Shown: piece after piece, positions 35,490 to 45,708 of the stretch
Layout: the number at the start of each line of letters is the position of its first letter
How positions within the stretch are numbered: the stretch's first letter is position 1
Source of the DNA: Halobacillus campisalis
GTDB taxonomy: Bacteria; Bacillota; Bacilli; Bacillales; Halobacillaceae
Direction: 5' to 3'
Assembly: GCF_030345335.1 (NCBI RefSeq)
Contig: NZ_JAPVRC010000001.1
Span: forward strand, 1 to 64,000
Length of the DNA stretch: 64,000 bases
Notes under the pieces: generated by a model
What the model saw: only the letters and a program-made list of their open reading frames with translations
What the model was told of the DNA's origin: nothing
Database searches by the model: none
Position numbers and translations under genes: made by a program

Positions 35490-35759
35490 ATGGGGTTTTT
35501 GTTTCAGATTTTATTTACGGCACTTAATATTTACAGTTGGATACTAATCATTTACATTTTACTTTCATGGTTTCCGGGCGCTAGAGAATCAAGTTTCGGC
35601 GAAGTTTTATCGAAACTGGCTGAGCCATTCTTAGAGCCTTTCCGCAAAATTATCCCCCCGCTTGGCATGATAGATATTTCACCTATCGTCGCCATTTTGG
35701 TTTTACGTTTTGCGGCCTCAGGCTTGCAGGAGCTCTATCGTATAATTATTACATTATAA
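35490..35759 (+). CDS. ylmG: YggT family membrane protein (YlmG)
   Basis: This 89-residue protein has two hydrophobic segments (about residues 5-26 and 62-82) around the family motif [13 protein letters not shown] and [24 protein letters not shown]. YggT/YlmG proteins are conserved next to sepF in Gram-positives and cyanobacteria and are linked to division or nucleoid organization; the precise role is unclear. The ATG follows AGAAGGTGG three bases after sepF. A terminator follows. Confidence 0.92.
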   Translation: MGFLFQILFTALNIYSWILIIYILLSWFPGARESSFGEVLSKLAEPFLEPFRKIIPPLGMIDISPIVAILVLRFAASGLQELYRIIITL

Positions 35760-35764
35760 GTCAG

Positions 35765-35808
35765 AAGAACAGATCAGAAGCAGCAAGCGTCTTGTCTGTT
35801 CTTTTTTA
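35765..35808 (+). terminator. Terminator after ylmG
   Basis: AAGAACAGA and TCTGTTCTT form a nine-pair stem with a 21-base loop followed by TTTTT. Confidence 0.7.
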
Positions 35809-35831
35809 TCTGTAACTAATAATCATGAAAT

Positions 35832-35994
35832 GATCGTTTCGTTCCCCTAATTGTCGTAATGGGAACTCGGAAATGGTAAAGGGTATTTGGGCAAGGCCTC
35901 GAGAGGTTCAGCTTAGGGAATGCTGCCGTTTTCCGAGTAGGAATTGAGCTATTTCCAAGCTCCCAATTCCTTACGCAAAAGCTGCGAAACGATC
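35832..35994 (+). ncRNA. Multi-stem structured element between ylmG and ylmH
   Basis: A closing stem GATCGTTTCG (35832-35841) with CGAAACGATC (35985-35994) encloses ACTCGGAAA (35865-35873) with TTTCCGAGT (35930-35938). Inside the latter are small hairpins: CCTC/GAGG near 35897-35906 and CAGC/GCTG at 35909-35925. A separate hairpin, GGAATTGAGC (35940-35949) with GCTCCCAATTCC (35959-35970), follows. It lies after the ylmG terminator and about 95 bases before ylmH. It matches no riboswitch or RNA family that I recognise; a DNA repeat is an alternative. Confidence 0.5.
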
Positions 35995-36088
35995 TCCAAA
36001 AAGGGAGCTCTTATGAAATAGGAAGTATAACAGGTTTTTTTAAGAAAAATGATTTAAGAAGTTATGCATGCATATTGGAGGAAGAATG

Positions 36089-36862
36089 ATGGAGATTTAT
36101 CAGCATTTCAGAGAGGAAGAACGTCCTTTTATCGATCAGGTTCTTTCCATGCAGGAAGAAGTGAACATTCGGTACGAAAGGAAAGAAACGGATTTTCTGG
36201 ATCCTCGGGAGATATTTATTTTTACGAGCTTAATGGGAGCACAGCCAGATCTCATATGGGATACTTTCGGAGGATCTGAGAAGTCTGAGAGAAAGCGTGC
36301 CATTCTGGCTCCTGAGTATGAGGAAATCGACCAGCAGGACTTTTCTCTAACCTTATTGCAAGCTTCTTACCCTGATAAATTCATCACTCTGGAACATAGG
36401 GATGTTCTGGGGGCATTCATGTCATTAGGGATTAAACGTGAAAAGCTGGGTGATCTTGTCGTTCAAGATGGAACCATTCAAATCATTGTAGCCGAAGAAA
36501 TCAGTGATTACATAAGAATGAATTTTACTAGTGTTAAGAAGACTAACGTCCAATTCGAAGAAAAGTCGTTAACTCATTTAATTGCAAGCAATGAAACGTG
36601 GAAAGTGAATGAAACGACTTTATCTTCTTTAAGGCTTGATGTCCTCGTTAAAGAAATTTATGGAATCTCAAGGAAAAAGGCAGGAATGCACATTGATGCG
36701 GGCCATGTTAAAGTGAATTTCAGAACGGTAGAGAATCCTTCTTTTCAACTGCAGGAAGGAGACTTATTATCTGTGAGAGGCAAGGGACGAAGCCGCTTGA
36801 TGGAAATCCGTGGTATGACAAAAAAAGAAAAATTCAGAGTTACGATTTCGAAGCTTAATTAA
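36089..36862 (+). CDS. ylmH: RNA-binding S4 domain protein YlmH
   Basis: This 257-residue protein begins with the YlmH family N-terminal domain (MEIYQHFREEERPFIDQVL; DFLDPREIFIF) and ends with an S4 RNA-binding domain (about residues 178-240; SSLRLDVLVKEIYGISRKKA, HVKVNFRTVENPSFQLQEGD). In B. subtilis, YlmH binds the large subunit-peptidyl-tRNA complex in ribosome rescue. Of two adjacent ATGs, 36089 has seven-base spacing from GGAGG and matches homologues. This links functionally with rqcH at 55523, the other rescue factor, though they are not in one operon. Confidence 0.93.
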   Translation: MEIYQHFREEERPFIDQVLSMQEEVNIRYERKETDFLDPREIFIFTSLMGAQPDLIWDTFGGSEKSERKRAILAPEYEEIDQQDFSLTLLQASYPDKFITLEHRDVLGAFMSLGIKREKLGDLVVQDGTIQIIVAEEISDYIRMNFTSVKKTNVQFEEKSLTHLIASNETWKVNETTLSSLRLDVLVKEIYGISRKKAGMHIDAGHVKVNFRTVENPSFQLQEGDLLSVRGKGRSRLMEIRGMTKKEKFRVTISKLN

Positions 36863-36943
36863 CAATCGGCAGGATTAGCTCGCTATATGACGAAACTAGT
36901 AATATTGGAAATTTAAATAATGATGATCAGGGAGGTGGACGGT

Positions 36944-37489
36944 GTGCCTTTAACACCATTGGATATCCACAATAAAGAATTTACTCGCGGTTTTAGAGGA
37001 TATGATGAAGACGAAGTAAATGAATTTCTTGAACAGGTAATTAAAGACTATGAAATTGTGATTCGTAAAAAGAAAGAATTAGAACGTGAGGTCGAGCACT
37101 TAAATGAACGCGTCGGTCACTTCAACAACATTGAAACGACATTGAATAAGTCTATACTTGTTGCTCAAGAAACAGCAGAAGGCGTGAAGACGAGTGCTGA
37201 CAAAGAAGCAGAATTGATTGTGAAGGAAGCCGAGAAAAACGCTGACCGCATAATCAATGAAGCTTTGGAAACGTCCCGCCGGCTTTCCTCGGAAGTTGAA
37301 GAAATGAAAAAGCAGGCGAAAGTATTCAAAATGAGATTAAGAATGCTCGTCCAAGCTCAAGTGGATATGATCGACAATGATGACTGGGATCATTTACTCG
37401 ATACCCAGTTCCCCCATGGCGAAAGTACAGCAGAGGAAATACAAACTGAAAAAGATGCAGAGAAGGACTATGTAGAAAATAAGTCTTGA
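36944..37489 (+). CDS. divIVA: Cell division initiation protein DivIVA
   Basis: This 181-residue DivIVA has an N-terminal membrane-curvature-sensing domain (MPLTPLDIHNKEFTRGFRGY, DEDEVNEFLEQVIKDYE) and a long coiled coil (about residues 30-150). It marks poles and septa and recruits MinJ/MinCD and sporulation proteins. The GTG at 36944 is chosen: GGGAGGTGG lies seven bases upstream and the product starts as in B. subtilis. An ATG at 36920 in the same frame lacks a site. DNDDWDHLL near residue 148 is a conserved C-terminal motif. It is followed by the ileS T-box leader. Confidence 0.96.
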   Translation: MPLTPLDIHNKEFTRGFRGYDEDEVNEFLEQVIKDYEIVIRKKKELEREVEHLNERVGHFNNIETTLNKSILVAQETAEGVKTSADKEAELIVKEAEKNADRIINEALETSRRLSSEVEEMKKQAKVFKMRLRMLVQAQVDMIDNDDWDHLLDTQFPHGESTAEEIQTEKDAEKDYVENKS

Positions 37490-37534
37490 CTAAATGACTA
37501 AAATTACATTTAATTCATAAACACATATGAATAT

Positions 37535-37776
37535 TTACATGCGTTGATAGGGAAAGTACTCAATGAACTAGTCAGTAACAAGCGATTCGGTGATGGTGAA
37601 AGACCGAAGCTGGTCATTGTAGGAAAATCACCCTGGAGCAGCTATGTTGAACTTGGAGTAAATATAGCCGAGTCGTTCACGATACGAATAAGATAAGTGA
37701 ATCAGTTTCTTTACTGATTGATTAGGGTGGTAACGCGAGACCTTCTCGTCCCTTTAGGGATGAGAAGGTCTTTTTG
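37535..37776 (+). promoter_or_regulatory. Isoleucine T-box leader of ileS
   Basis: The T-box consensus AGGGTGGTAACGCGAG is at 37724-37739. Stem I includes the GGGAAAGTAC segment near 37551 and a distal region, and a specifier loop in which ATC (Ile) lies at 37627-37629, before CACCCTGGAGC. The terminator AGACCTTCTCGTCCC with GGGATGAGAAGGTCT and TTTTT occupies 37738-37775; the antiterminator uses the T-box bases. Uncharged tRNA-Ile should allow read-through into ileS. Confidence 0.93.
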
Positions 37777-37801
37777 TATAGATTTTAAAGGAGGAATGGC
37801 A

Positions 37802-40552
37802 ATGGATTATAAAGACACGTTATTAATGCCAAAGACAGAGTTTCCAATGCGAGGGAACCTACCGAACCGCGAACCTGAGATGCAAAAATCCTGGGAGGAA
37901 GAGAACATATATAAGCAAGTTCAAGAACGTACAGAAGGGCGTCCTTTATTTGTACTGCATGACGGACCTCCATATGCAAACGGAAGCTTGCACATGGGTC
38001 ACGCACTGAACAAAACGTTAAAGGACTTCATCGTTCGATATAAATCCATGTCCGGCTATCATGCCCCTTATGTACCTGGATGGGATACGCATGGTCTGCC
38101 GATCGAGTCTGCACTGGCTAAGAAAAAAGTGGATCGCAAAAAGATGTCTTTAGCTGAATTCCGTGAAAAGTGTGCGGAATATGCGTTAGGACAAATCGAT
38201 AACCAAAGAAATGAGTTTAAACGTATGGGTGTGCGCGGAGACTGGGACGATCCGTACATCACACTGGATAAAGATTTTGAAGCTGAACAAATCAAGGTTT
38301 TTGGTGATATGGCGAAAAAGGGCTATATCTATAAAGGGTTGAAACCTGTATTTTGGTCTCCGTCCAGTGAATCAGCTCTAGCTGAGGCTGAGATCGAATA
38401 CCAGGATAAACGTTCGCCTTCGATCTATGTAAGTTTTGAAGTGAAAGACGGAAAGGACCTGCTTGAAGGCGGTGAGAAGTTCATCATCTGGACGACTACA
38501 CCTTGGACTATTCCTTCTAATCTGGGGATAGCTTTAAACCCGGGGTATGATTATGCCGTTGTTAAGGTAGAACAGGAGAAATTCATCGTTGCGCATGATC
38601 TTCTTGAAAATGTCGCCTCTTCTCTTGAATGGGAGAACTATGAGGTAGCTCAAGTATTTAAAGGAAAGGAAGCAGATCGAATTACGGCTAAGCACCCATT
38701 ATATGATCGTGATTCTCTGGTAGTCCTTGGCGACCACGTCACTGTAGATGGAGGCACGGGGTGTGTACACACTGCTCCTGGTCACGGGGAAGATGACTTC
38801 TGGATCGGGCAGCAGTATGGTCTTGATGTTTTGTGTCCAGTAAATAACAAAGGTGTGTTTACTGAAGAAGCACCAGGTTACGAAGGGTTATTTTATGATA
38901 AAGCCAACAAGCCTATAACAGATAATCTAAAAGAAGCAGGAGCGTTACTACATTTAGAGTTCATCACCCACTCCTACCCTCATGATTGGAGAACGAAGAA
39001 ACCGACGATTTTCCGTGCAACGGATCAGTGGTTCGCTTCTATCAAAGATTTCCGTGAGCAGCTTTTAAGTGAAATCAATCGTATCGAATGGACGCCAAAG
39101 TGGGGCGAAACACGTCTTTATAACATGGTTCGCGACCGTCAAGATTGGTGTATTTCCAGACAGCGTACTTGGGGTGTACCTATTCCTGTGTTTTATGGAG
39201 AAGATGGGACTCCGATTATTACAGATGAAACAATCGATCATGTAGCTGGTCTATTTAGAGAGCATGGATCTAATGTATGGTTCGAACGTGAAGCTAAGGA
39301 CTTGCTTCCAGAGGGATTCTCTTCGGAACACAGCCCTAATGGACAGTTCACGAAAGAGACGGATATTATGGACGTATGGTTCGATTCTGGTTCTACACAC
39401 CAGGCAGTCCTTCATCAGCGAAAAGAACTTCAACGTCCGGCGGATCTATATTTGGAAGGATCCGATCAGTATCGAGGCTGGTTCAATTCTTCCCTATCAA
39501 CGGCTGTAGCTGTTACAGGCAAGGCTCCGTTTAATGGAATCTTAAGCCATGGTTTCGCTTTAGATGGAAATGGGCGTAAAATGAGTAAATCATTAGGGAA
39601 TGTTATGGTCCCTGATAAAATTATGAAACAGCTTGGTGCTGACATCATTAGACTTTGGGTTTCTTCTGCTGACTATCAGGCCGATGTACGTATTTCGGAT
39701 AAAATCCTAAAACAAGTGGCTGAAGTGTACCGGAAAATCCGTAATACGTTCCGTTTCTTATTAGGAAACCTTCACGATTTTGATCCGAAAAAGGATCGTG
39801 TAGCTGTTCAAGATCTCCAGGAAGTGGATCAGTATATGCTGCATCGTCTCAACAGCTTAGTAAAAGATGTGCATACTGCTTATGAGTCTTACGAATTCTC
39901 TACAGTCTATAACAAAGTTCATAACTTCTGTACTATCGATCTAAGCTCATTTTATCTTGATTTTGCTAAGGATATATTGTATATCGAAGGCGAGGACCAT
40001 CCTCACCGCCGGAGCATTCAAACGGTTTATTATGAAATCATCACATCACTTGTCAAACTGATGTCTCCAATTCTCCCTCATACGACGGAAGAGGCTTGGA
40101 AGTTCATTCCTGGAGTGGAAGCGCATAGTGTTCAATTGACTGATATGCCGGAAGCTTCTGACAAAGCTGATACGAACCTCGTTGAGAAGTGGGATCATTT
40201 CATGGAAGTTCGTGATGATGTATTGAAGGCTCTTGAAGAAGCTCGTAATGAAAAAGTAATCGGTAAATCGTTAGACGCAAAAATCTCAATTGTTCCTAGA
40301 GATGAAAAAACAAAAAATGTTTTGAATTCAATCGAGGGTCTTCACCAGCTTCTTATCGTGTCAGAAGCAGAATTGAGTGAAGAAGCATCTAATGCGAAAG
40401 AATATGATTATGTAAACGTTGAAGTAACGAAGCATTCAGGAGAAAAATGTGAGCGCTGCTGGGTTTCTTCTCATGAAATAGGGAAAGATCCAAACCACCC
40501 TGATTTGTGTGCGCGATGTGCTGCAGTTGTTGAAAAACATTATGTCTCGTAA
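37802..40552 (+). CDS. ileS: Isoleucyl-tRNA synthetase
   Basis: This 916-residue class I synthetase charges tRNA-Ile. The HIGH motif is in [16 protein letters not shown] near residue 57, the KMSKS motif in [10 protein letters not shown] near residue 594, and the editing domain ([11 protein letters not shown] near 227, with [15 protein letters not shown]) is complete. A C-terminal zinc finger (CERCW and CARC) is that of the bacterial short type. The ATG at 37802 follows AAGGAGG at eight bases; an earlier ATG at 37796 is too close. Control is by the T-box upstream. A terminator follows. Confidence 0.98.
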   Translation: MDYKDTLLMPKTEFPMRGNLPNREPEMQKSWEEENIYKQVQERTEGRPLFVLHDGPPYANGSLHMGHALNKTLKDFIVRYKSMSGYHAPYVPGWDTHGLPIESALAKKKVDRKKMSLAEFREKCAEYALGQIDNQRNEFKRMGVRGDWDDPYITLDKDFEAEQIKVFGDMAKKGYIYKGLKPVFWSPSSESALAEAEIEYQDKRSPSIYVSFEVKDGKDLLEGGEKFIIWTTTPWTIPSNLGIALNPGYDYAVVKVEQEKFIVAHDLLENVASSLEWENYEVAQVFKGKEADRITAKHPLYDRDSLVVLGDHVTVDGGTGCVHTAPGHGEDDFWIGQQYGLDVLCPVNNKGVFTEEAPGYEGLFYDKANKPITDNLKEAGALLHLEFITHSYPHDWRTKKPTIFRATDQWFASIKDFREQLLSEINRIEWTPKWGETRLYNMVRDRQDWCISRQRTWGVPIPVFYGEDGTPIITDETIDHVAGLFREHGSNVWFEREAKDLLPEGFSSEHSPNGQFTKETDIMDVWFDSGSTHQAVLHQRKELQRPADLYLEGSDQYRGWFNSSLSTAVAVTGKAPFNGILSHGFALDGNGRKMSKSLGNVMVPDKIMKQLGADIIRLWVSSADYQADVRISDKILKQVAEVYRKIRNTFRFLLGNLHDFDPKKDRVAVQDLQEVDQYMLHRLNSLVKDVHTAYESYEFSTVYNKVHNFCTIDLSSFYLDFAKDILYIEGEDHPHRRSIQTVYYEIITSLVKLMSPILPHTTEEAWKFIPGVEAHSVQLTDMPEASDKADTNLVEKWDHFMEVRDDVLKALEEARNEKVIGKSLDAKISIVPRDEKTKNVLNSIEGLHQLLIVSEAELSEEASNAKEYDYVNVEVTKHSGEKCERCWVSSHEIGKDPNHPDLCARCAAVVEKHYVS

Positions 40553-40649
40553 TTATGAAGTGCCGACCTTTATAAATAGGTAGTTTCTACTCTGCGGACA
40601 CTAGCGAAGTATGTTCAATAGAATAAATAACAGTGTAAATAGCAAACAA

Positions 40650-40683
40650 AAACGCTTGGATTTTTATATCCAAGCGTTTTTGT
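40650..40683 (+). terminator. Terminator after ileS
   Basis: AAAAACGCTTGGAT and ATCCAAGCGTTTTT form a 14-pair stem with a six-base loop and T tail. The gene between ileS and lspA in B. subtilis (ylyA) is absent; repeats fill the space. Confidence 0.93.
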
Positions 40684-40720
40684 TTGTTAAATGGTCTAGT
40701 TAATCAATATCTCTCTATTC

Positions 40721-40905
40721 TTGAAGACTCAGTTTCGAGACATAATGAGGCTTTAGGGGCTCCGGGAAACGGATCGCTTTCCGGGGGGCGGGCGCTGAGC
40801 CTCCTCGAGCTTCGCTCTCCGGGGTCTCACCTGTCCCGCTCCTCACCCAGGAGTCTCACCGTTTCCCTCCTCCCCTCTGCCAAACATAGTATCTCGAAAC
40901 CGCTT
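40721..40905 (-). repeat. Family A hairpin repeat, copy C2 (reverse orientation)
   Basis: The reversed tail TTGAAGACTCAGTTTCGAGA starts at 40721. Outer arms GTTTCGAGA (40732-40740) and TCTCGAAAC (40892-40900) are perfect. Inner arms GGGAAACGG (40764-40772) and CCGTTTCCC (40859-40867) are perfect, while the outer GGGG and CCCC pair beyond a mismatched stretch. The core is as in C1 but more diverged. Confidence 0.75.
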
Positions 40906-41032
40906 CAAGAAAAAGCAAACATTTGCTGATTTTCATAACAAGTGTCCTATGTTAAAAACCTTGATGTAATACGCTATCTTCTCACGCGACAGTCATATAG
41001 AAGACCCTCTTTGTTGATAGAAGGGTTCGTTT

Positions 41033-41240
41033 CTAACTTTCATCGAATGGGTTGGTGGGAAAGCTGCAGGACTCCCTTTGTAAAAGCGGAAGCACTTTGC
41101 TCAGCGGCGTATGGTATGGATCCAACTGCCGGAGAAAAGGAAACACGAAGAACGAAGTGCTTTCAATGTTGGCTAATAAGGCTCGTTAGCGCTATAACCG
41201 GTATACTCGGCTTAGATGAGAACTTAAAGTCTTTTCTATA
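41033..41240 (+). repeat. Truncated family A 5' half (A5) joined to family B copy 2
   Basis: GGGTTCGTT followed by a 5' arm and GCAGGACTCCC ends at 41080, and family B (AAAAGCGGAAGCACTTTGCTC) begins at once. The matching 3' half of A5 is not found before A4 begins at 41241. The family B segment runs to about 41163, with a further tail shared with 26490-26538 (GCTTAGATGAGAA to CCAATGCCAGG). Confidence 0.7.
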
Positions 41241-41815
41241 CCAATGCCAGGGGGTTCGTTTATTCCATTTCGTACGGGGTTGTTGGGAAGCTGCGAGACT
41301 CCCGTGGTAAAAGCGGAAGCGCTTTGGTCAGCGACGTATGGACTGGACTGAGTTGCCGGAGATAAAGGAAACACGAAGAACGGAGTGATTCGATGTTAAC
41401 TTATCGTACAGATGTGAAGGAAGTCTCGTTAACCCGCTAAGCGTCGAGGCTCGAATGCGCGGGTGAGATGAGATCACGGCAGTCGTTTCATAATGGAAGG
41501 GTGGTTGGGAAACGTTGGTACAAGAGAGTTTTTGCTTCTCATGTCTTAGTACCGTCTCTTAATATAAGTTAGGTGGTTTTAGGAATGGGCGAGACTCCTG
41601 TGGGATGAGAGTGATTGGTGAGATCCCGGAAGGCCACAGCCTGAGGAAGCTCACCGCACTCCCACGGAAAGCGAGTCCATTCCTAAAACCACCTTCCACT
41701 CATCATGATGACGGAACAGCAAAGCTCCCACAGGAAAGCGAGTAGCTTCCCAACAACCCCTGACTCTTAATAGGGCAACGAACCCGATTATCTCGAAACC
41801 TAGTCTTAAACTATC
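41241..41815 (+). repeat. Family A copy A4, interrupted by family B copy 3 and copy A3
   Basis: The A4 arms GGGGTTGTTGGGAAGCT (41276-41292) and AGCTTCCCAACAACCCC (41744-41760) are perfectly complementary but lie 451 bases apart. The interior holds family B (41308-41390), about 180 bases of unassigned sequence with small stems, and a complete copy A3 with its own perfect 17 bp arms (41572-41588 with 41677-41693). The outer GGGTTCGT/ACGAACCC pair (41252, 41778) and the conserved tail (TCTCGAAACCTAGTCTTAA) frame the whole. Confidence 0.8.
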
Positions 41816-41959
41816 CTGCCAGTTAGTTAAAGTGAAACCCTTCATAAGTTGTATCTTTTTCCATCTCTCGTATAAATAACAGCTTAAAACTTTTACGGAA
41901 GCGCCATTCTCCGAGATATGGTACAATAGCAGAGGAAAATGATACGTGGAGGATCAGTT

Positions 41960-42433
41960 ATGTTTGTATATTATCTCTTTGCAGCAGCCTTGATTATTAT
42001 TGATCAAATCACCAAGTGGCTCGTAGTCGAGCGCATGGAGCTGCGGGAATCTATATCAGTCATCGAAAACTTCTTTTACATAACGTCGCATCGCAATACA
42101 GGAGCAGCGTGGGGGATCCTTCCAGGCCAAATGTGGTTTTTCTATATTGTGACCGTCATCGTTATTGGAGTCATCATTTATTACATGAAACAATATGCGA
42201 AAAGCAGTCGTTTTGTAGGCTTCGCATTAGCTCTTATATTAGCTGGAGCGATCGGGAATTTCATAGATCGTCTTTTTCGTAAAGAAGTCGTCGATTTTTT
42301 TAATTTTTATCTCGGTTCTTACAATTATCCGATTTTCAACATCGCGGATTCTGCCTTAGTAGTAGGAGTTATTTTTGTCATGATTGCTACTTTTGTAGAT
42401 GAGCGTAGAAAGAAAGGAAGTACAACGCAGTGA
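41960..42433 (+). CDS. lspA: Lipoprotein signal peptidase (LspA)
   Basis: This 157-residue integral membrane aspartic protease has four transmembrane segments and removes the signal peptide of diacylglyceryl-modified prolipoproteins. Signature segments are [25 protein letters not shown] with the first catalytic aspartate, and [11 protein letters not shown] with the second. The ATG at 41960 follows GTGGAGGATC; an upstream in-frame start would include that site. The gene overlaps the next by four bases (GTGA), giving translational coupling. Confidence 0.96.
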   Translation: MFVYYLFAAALIIIDQITKWLVVERMELRESISVIENFFYITSHRNTGAAWGILPGQMWFFYIVTVIVIGVIIYYMKQYAKSSRFVGFALALILAGAIGNFIDRLFRKEVVDFFNFYLGSYNYPIFNIADSALVVGVIFVMIATFVDERRKKGSTTQ

Positions 42434-43338
42434 ATGAAACTTATTTAGTAGAAGAAACGGACCAATCAAAAAGAATCGATAAACTTTTATCAGATGTGAT
42501 TGAGGACGCTTCCAGATCTCAAATTCAGGGATGGTTAAAAGAAGATTACGTGCTCGTCAATGGTAAAGCTGTAAAAAGCAATTATAAAGTCCAAGCTGGT
42601 GATGAAATCAACTGGACCATACCAGAAACTAAACCGCTGGAACTTGAACCTGAAAATATTGCTCTGGAAATTGTTTATGAGGATTCTGATGTAATCGTTG
42701 TAAATAAACCTTCCGGGATGGTTGTTCATCCAGCTGCCGGTCATGAAGATGGAACTTTAGTGAATGCCCTGCTCTATCATTGTAATGATTTGTCAGGAAT
42801 TAATGGAGTTGAACGTCCGGGGATCGTTCATCGGATTGATAAAGATACGAGCGGATTACTGATGGTGGCGAAAAATGATAAGGCTCATGAATCACTTGTA
42901 AAGCAACTTATGGATAAAACTGTAGAGCGTAAGTATCTAGCTATCGTACACGGTACAATACCACACGAATATGGTACGATCGAAGCTCCTATAGGAAGGG
43001 ATCCTAAAGATCGTCAGCGGATGGCTGTAGTAGACTCAGGCCGCGATGCTGTCACTCATTTTCAAGTATTAGAGCAATTTGAGGATTTTTCTTTTGTTGA
43101 ATGTAAGCTGGAGACGGGCCGTACGCATCAAATTCGTGTGCATATGAGATATATCCATCATCCACTGGCCGGGGACCCTAAATATGGTCCTCGTAAGACG
43201 CTGGAACTTGACGGGCAGGCGCTTCACGCGAAGTCTATCGGCTTTGAACACCCAAGATCAGGAGAATGGCTCAAGTTCGAAGTGGATCCTCCTGAGGAGT
43301 TTACAGAAACCCTGGAATATCTTCGAAGTAAAAGTTGA
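42430..43338 (+). CDS. RluD family pseudouridine synthase (YlyB)
   Basis: This 302-residue protein has an N-terminal S4 domain (about residues 13-75) and a RluA-type catalytic domain. The conserved aspartate lies in [18 protein letters not shown] near residue 138. [22 protein letters not shown] near residue 220 is the family RNA-binding signature. It isomerizes specific uridines in 23S rRNA; by homology to RluD these would be in helix 69, but the Bacillus target is less certain. The GTG at 42430 overlaps the lspA stop; AAAGGAAG lies about ten bases upstream. Synteny matches ylyB before the pyr operon. Confidence 0.93.
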   Translation: MNETYLVEETDQSKRIDKLLSDVIEDASRSQIQGWLKEDYVLVNGKAVKSNYKVQAGDEINWTIPETKPLELEPENIALEIVYEDSDVIVVNKPSGMVVHPAAGHEDGTLVNALLYHCNDLSGINGVERPGIVHRIDKDTSGLLMVAKNDKAHESLVKQLMDKTVERKYLAIVHGTIPHEYGTIEAPIGRDPKDRQRMAVVDSGRDAVTHFQVLEQFEDFSFVECKLETGRTHQIRVHMRYIHHPLAGDPKYGPRKTLELDGQALHAKSIGFEHPRSGEWLKFEVDPPEEFTETLEYLRSKS

Positions 43339-43380
43339 CAAAAGCATGGAAGTCTGTGATAATCGTTAACAGAATTAAAT

Positions 43381-44044
<664 letters not shown>

Positions 44045-44054
44045 ACATACGAAC

Positions 44055-44156
44055 CCTTTAATAAAGTCCGGTGAGGCTTAAAAGGTCGAAAGTAATCTCG
44101 TATCCAGGTGATACGTGTACCTCTTTGCGAACCTTTAAGCAAAGAGGTTTTTTTTA
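44055..44156 (+). promoter_or_regulatory. PyrR attenuator 2, between pyrR and pyrP
   Basis: The loop TTTAATAAAGTCCGGTGAGG, with CTTAAAAGG completing it, lies at 44057-44085. The terminator ACCTCTTTGC with GCAAAGAGGT and a run of T lies at 44119-44156. Confidence 0.93.
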
Positions 44157-44177
44157 TGCGAAAAGGAGGAACTTATT

Positions 44178-45560
44178 ATGAAATCAACAGAAGCAGAAGT
44201 AGGCATTAGAGAAATACCAAAAGCACCAAAATGGCTTGCTTTAAGCTTTCAACACTTATTTGCAATGTTTGGAGCAACCATCCTCGTACCATTCTTAACC
44301 GGTTTACCGCCAGCAGTCGCATTAGTTTCAAGTGGGTTCGGAACACTTGCTTACTTGCTTATTACGAGAGGAAGAATCCCTGCTTATTTAGGATCCAGTT
44401 TCGCTTTTATCTATCCGATCATGCAAGTTTCTGAAACTCACGGTGTCGCCGGTGCTATGATAGGGAGTTTTCTTGCTGGGCTGGTATACGGGGCAACCGC
44501 CCTGCTGATCACTATCTTCGGCATGAAATGGATTATGAAATTACTCCCTCCTGTCGTCGTTGGGCCAGTGATTATTGTTATCGGTTTAGGGTTAGCTTCT
44601 ACTGCAATTGATATGGCCATGTATTTACCAGGCGATGAGCAGGTGTACAGTGCTACTCACTTCACAGTCGCTCTCGTGACGTTAGGGATTACCATTCTGG
44701 CCACGATATTCTTAAGGGGATTTTTAGGACTGCTTCCCATTTTGATCGGAATTCTAGGGGGGTATGGCTTTGCACTAAGCCAGGGAATTGTAGACACAAG
44801 TGAAATAACAGCAGAATGGTCAAGTATCATGTCTGCCAGTTCTTTAGGAGCAACATTTCAAGCCATTTTCCAAATGCCCGAATTTCTAATTCCATTCAGG
44901 GATTTTTCACCACTATCTGTTTTTAGCTGGCAAATTGTTTTCCTTATGGTTCCGTTCGCCCTAGTGACCATTACAGAGCATATCGGTGATCAGATGGTTC
45001 TTTCAAAAGTAGTGGGACGCAACTTTTTGAAAAATCCAGGGTTGAACCGTTCAATCCTCGGTGATGGCGTAGCTACGGTTATCGCCTCATTTCTCGGAGG
45101 GCCTCCAAATACGACCTATGGAGAGAATATCGGAGTACTTGCCATAACGAGAGTCTATAGCGTGTTCGTAATTGGAGGAGCAGCCGTCATTGCTATTTTC
45201 TTCGGATTCGTAGGTATGAGTACAGCAGTGATTGGATCAATTCCTTCCGCAGTTATGGGAGGGGTGTCCATATTATTATTCGGAACCATCGCATCCAGTG
45301 GTTTACGAATGCTGATCGATAATCAAGTAGACTTCGGGGAGAAGCGCAACTTAATTATCTCTTCTGTCATTCTTGTCATCGGAGTAGGCGGAGCTTTTGT
45401 TCAATTGACAGACGATGTTCAAGTACAGGGGATGGCTCTTGCAGCTATATTAGGTGTCCTTCTGAACCTGCTTCTTCCTGGAAAAGAGAAAAGCCAGGGT
45501 AATGGAAGCATGTTTGAAGAGCCTGAAGTAGAAGACAATCAATCGAATGGAGCAGCATAA
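44178..45560 (+). CDS. pyrP: Uracil permease
   Basis: This 460-residue NCS2 family nucleobase transporter has 14 hydrophobic segments. Family features are FGATILVPFLTGLPPAVAL near residue 36, the substrate-site glutamate in LVTITEHIGDQMV near residue 268, and FLGGPPNTTYGENIGVLAIT near residue 309 (the NCS2 signature region). It imports uracil with protons. The position between attenuators 2 and 3 is the same as in B. subtilis. The ATG follows AAAGGAGG. The tail after residue 435 is hydrophilic and variable. Confidence 0.96.
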   Translation: MKSTEAEVGIREIPKAPKWLALSFQHLFAMFGATILVPFLTGLPPAVALVSSGFGTLAYLLITRGRIPAYLGSSFAFIYPIMQVSETHGVAGAMIGSFLAGLVYGATALLITIFGMKWIMKLLPPVVVGPVIIVIGLGLASTAIDMAMYLPGDEQVYSATHFTVALVTLGITILATIFLRGFLGLLPILIGILGGYGFALSQGIVDTSEITAEWSSIMSASSLGATFQAIFQMPEFLIPFRDFSPLSVFSWQIVFLMVPFALVTITEHIGDQMVLSKVVGRNFLKNPGLNRSILGDGVATVIASFLGGPPNTTYGENIGVLAITRVYSVFVIGGAAVIAIFFGFVGMSTAVIGSIPSAVMGGVSILLFGTIASSGLRMLIDNQVDFGEKRNLIISSVILVIGVGGAFVQLTDDVQVQGMALAAILGVLLNLLLPGKEKSQGNGSMFEEPEVEDNQSNGAA

Positions 45561-45576
45561 CTAAAACCAGCACACG

Positions 45577-45679
45577 TTTTAACAAAGTCCTGTGAGGCTT
45601 TGAAAGGTGTGGCTAGGGCTTAGCTAATTCGTTATGAAACGAATGAAGCACCCCCGGTCACTCCGGGGGTGCTTTTTTT
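45577..45679 (+). promoter_or_regulatory. PyrR attenuator 3, between pyrP and pyrB
   Basis: The loop TTTTAACAAAGTCCTGTGAG, followed by GCTTTGAAAGG, lies at 45577-45607. The terminator AGCACCCCCGG with CCGGGGGTGCT and seven T residues lies at 45647-45679. Confidence 0.93.
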
Positions 45680-45708
45680 ATAGCTATCGATAAAAAGGAG
45701 ATGAACCC

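Noticed and set aside
41441-41470. tRNA-like GGCTCGAATGC segment with CCCGC and GCGGG flanks
   Set aside because: No acceptor stem, D arm or anticodon arm can be drawn around it; it is only a short hairpin between repeats.
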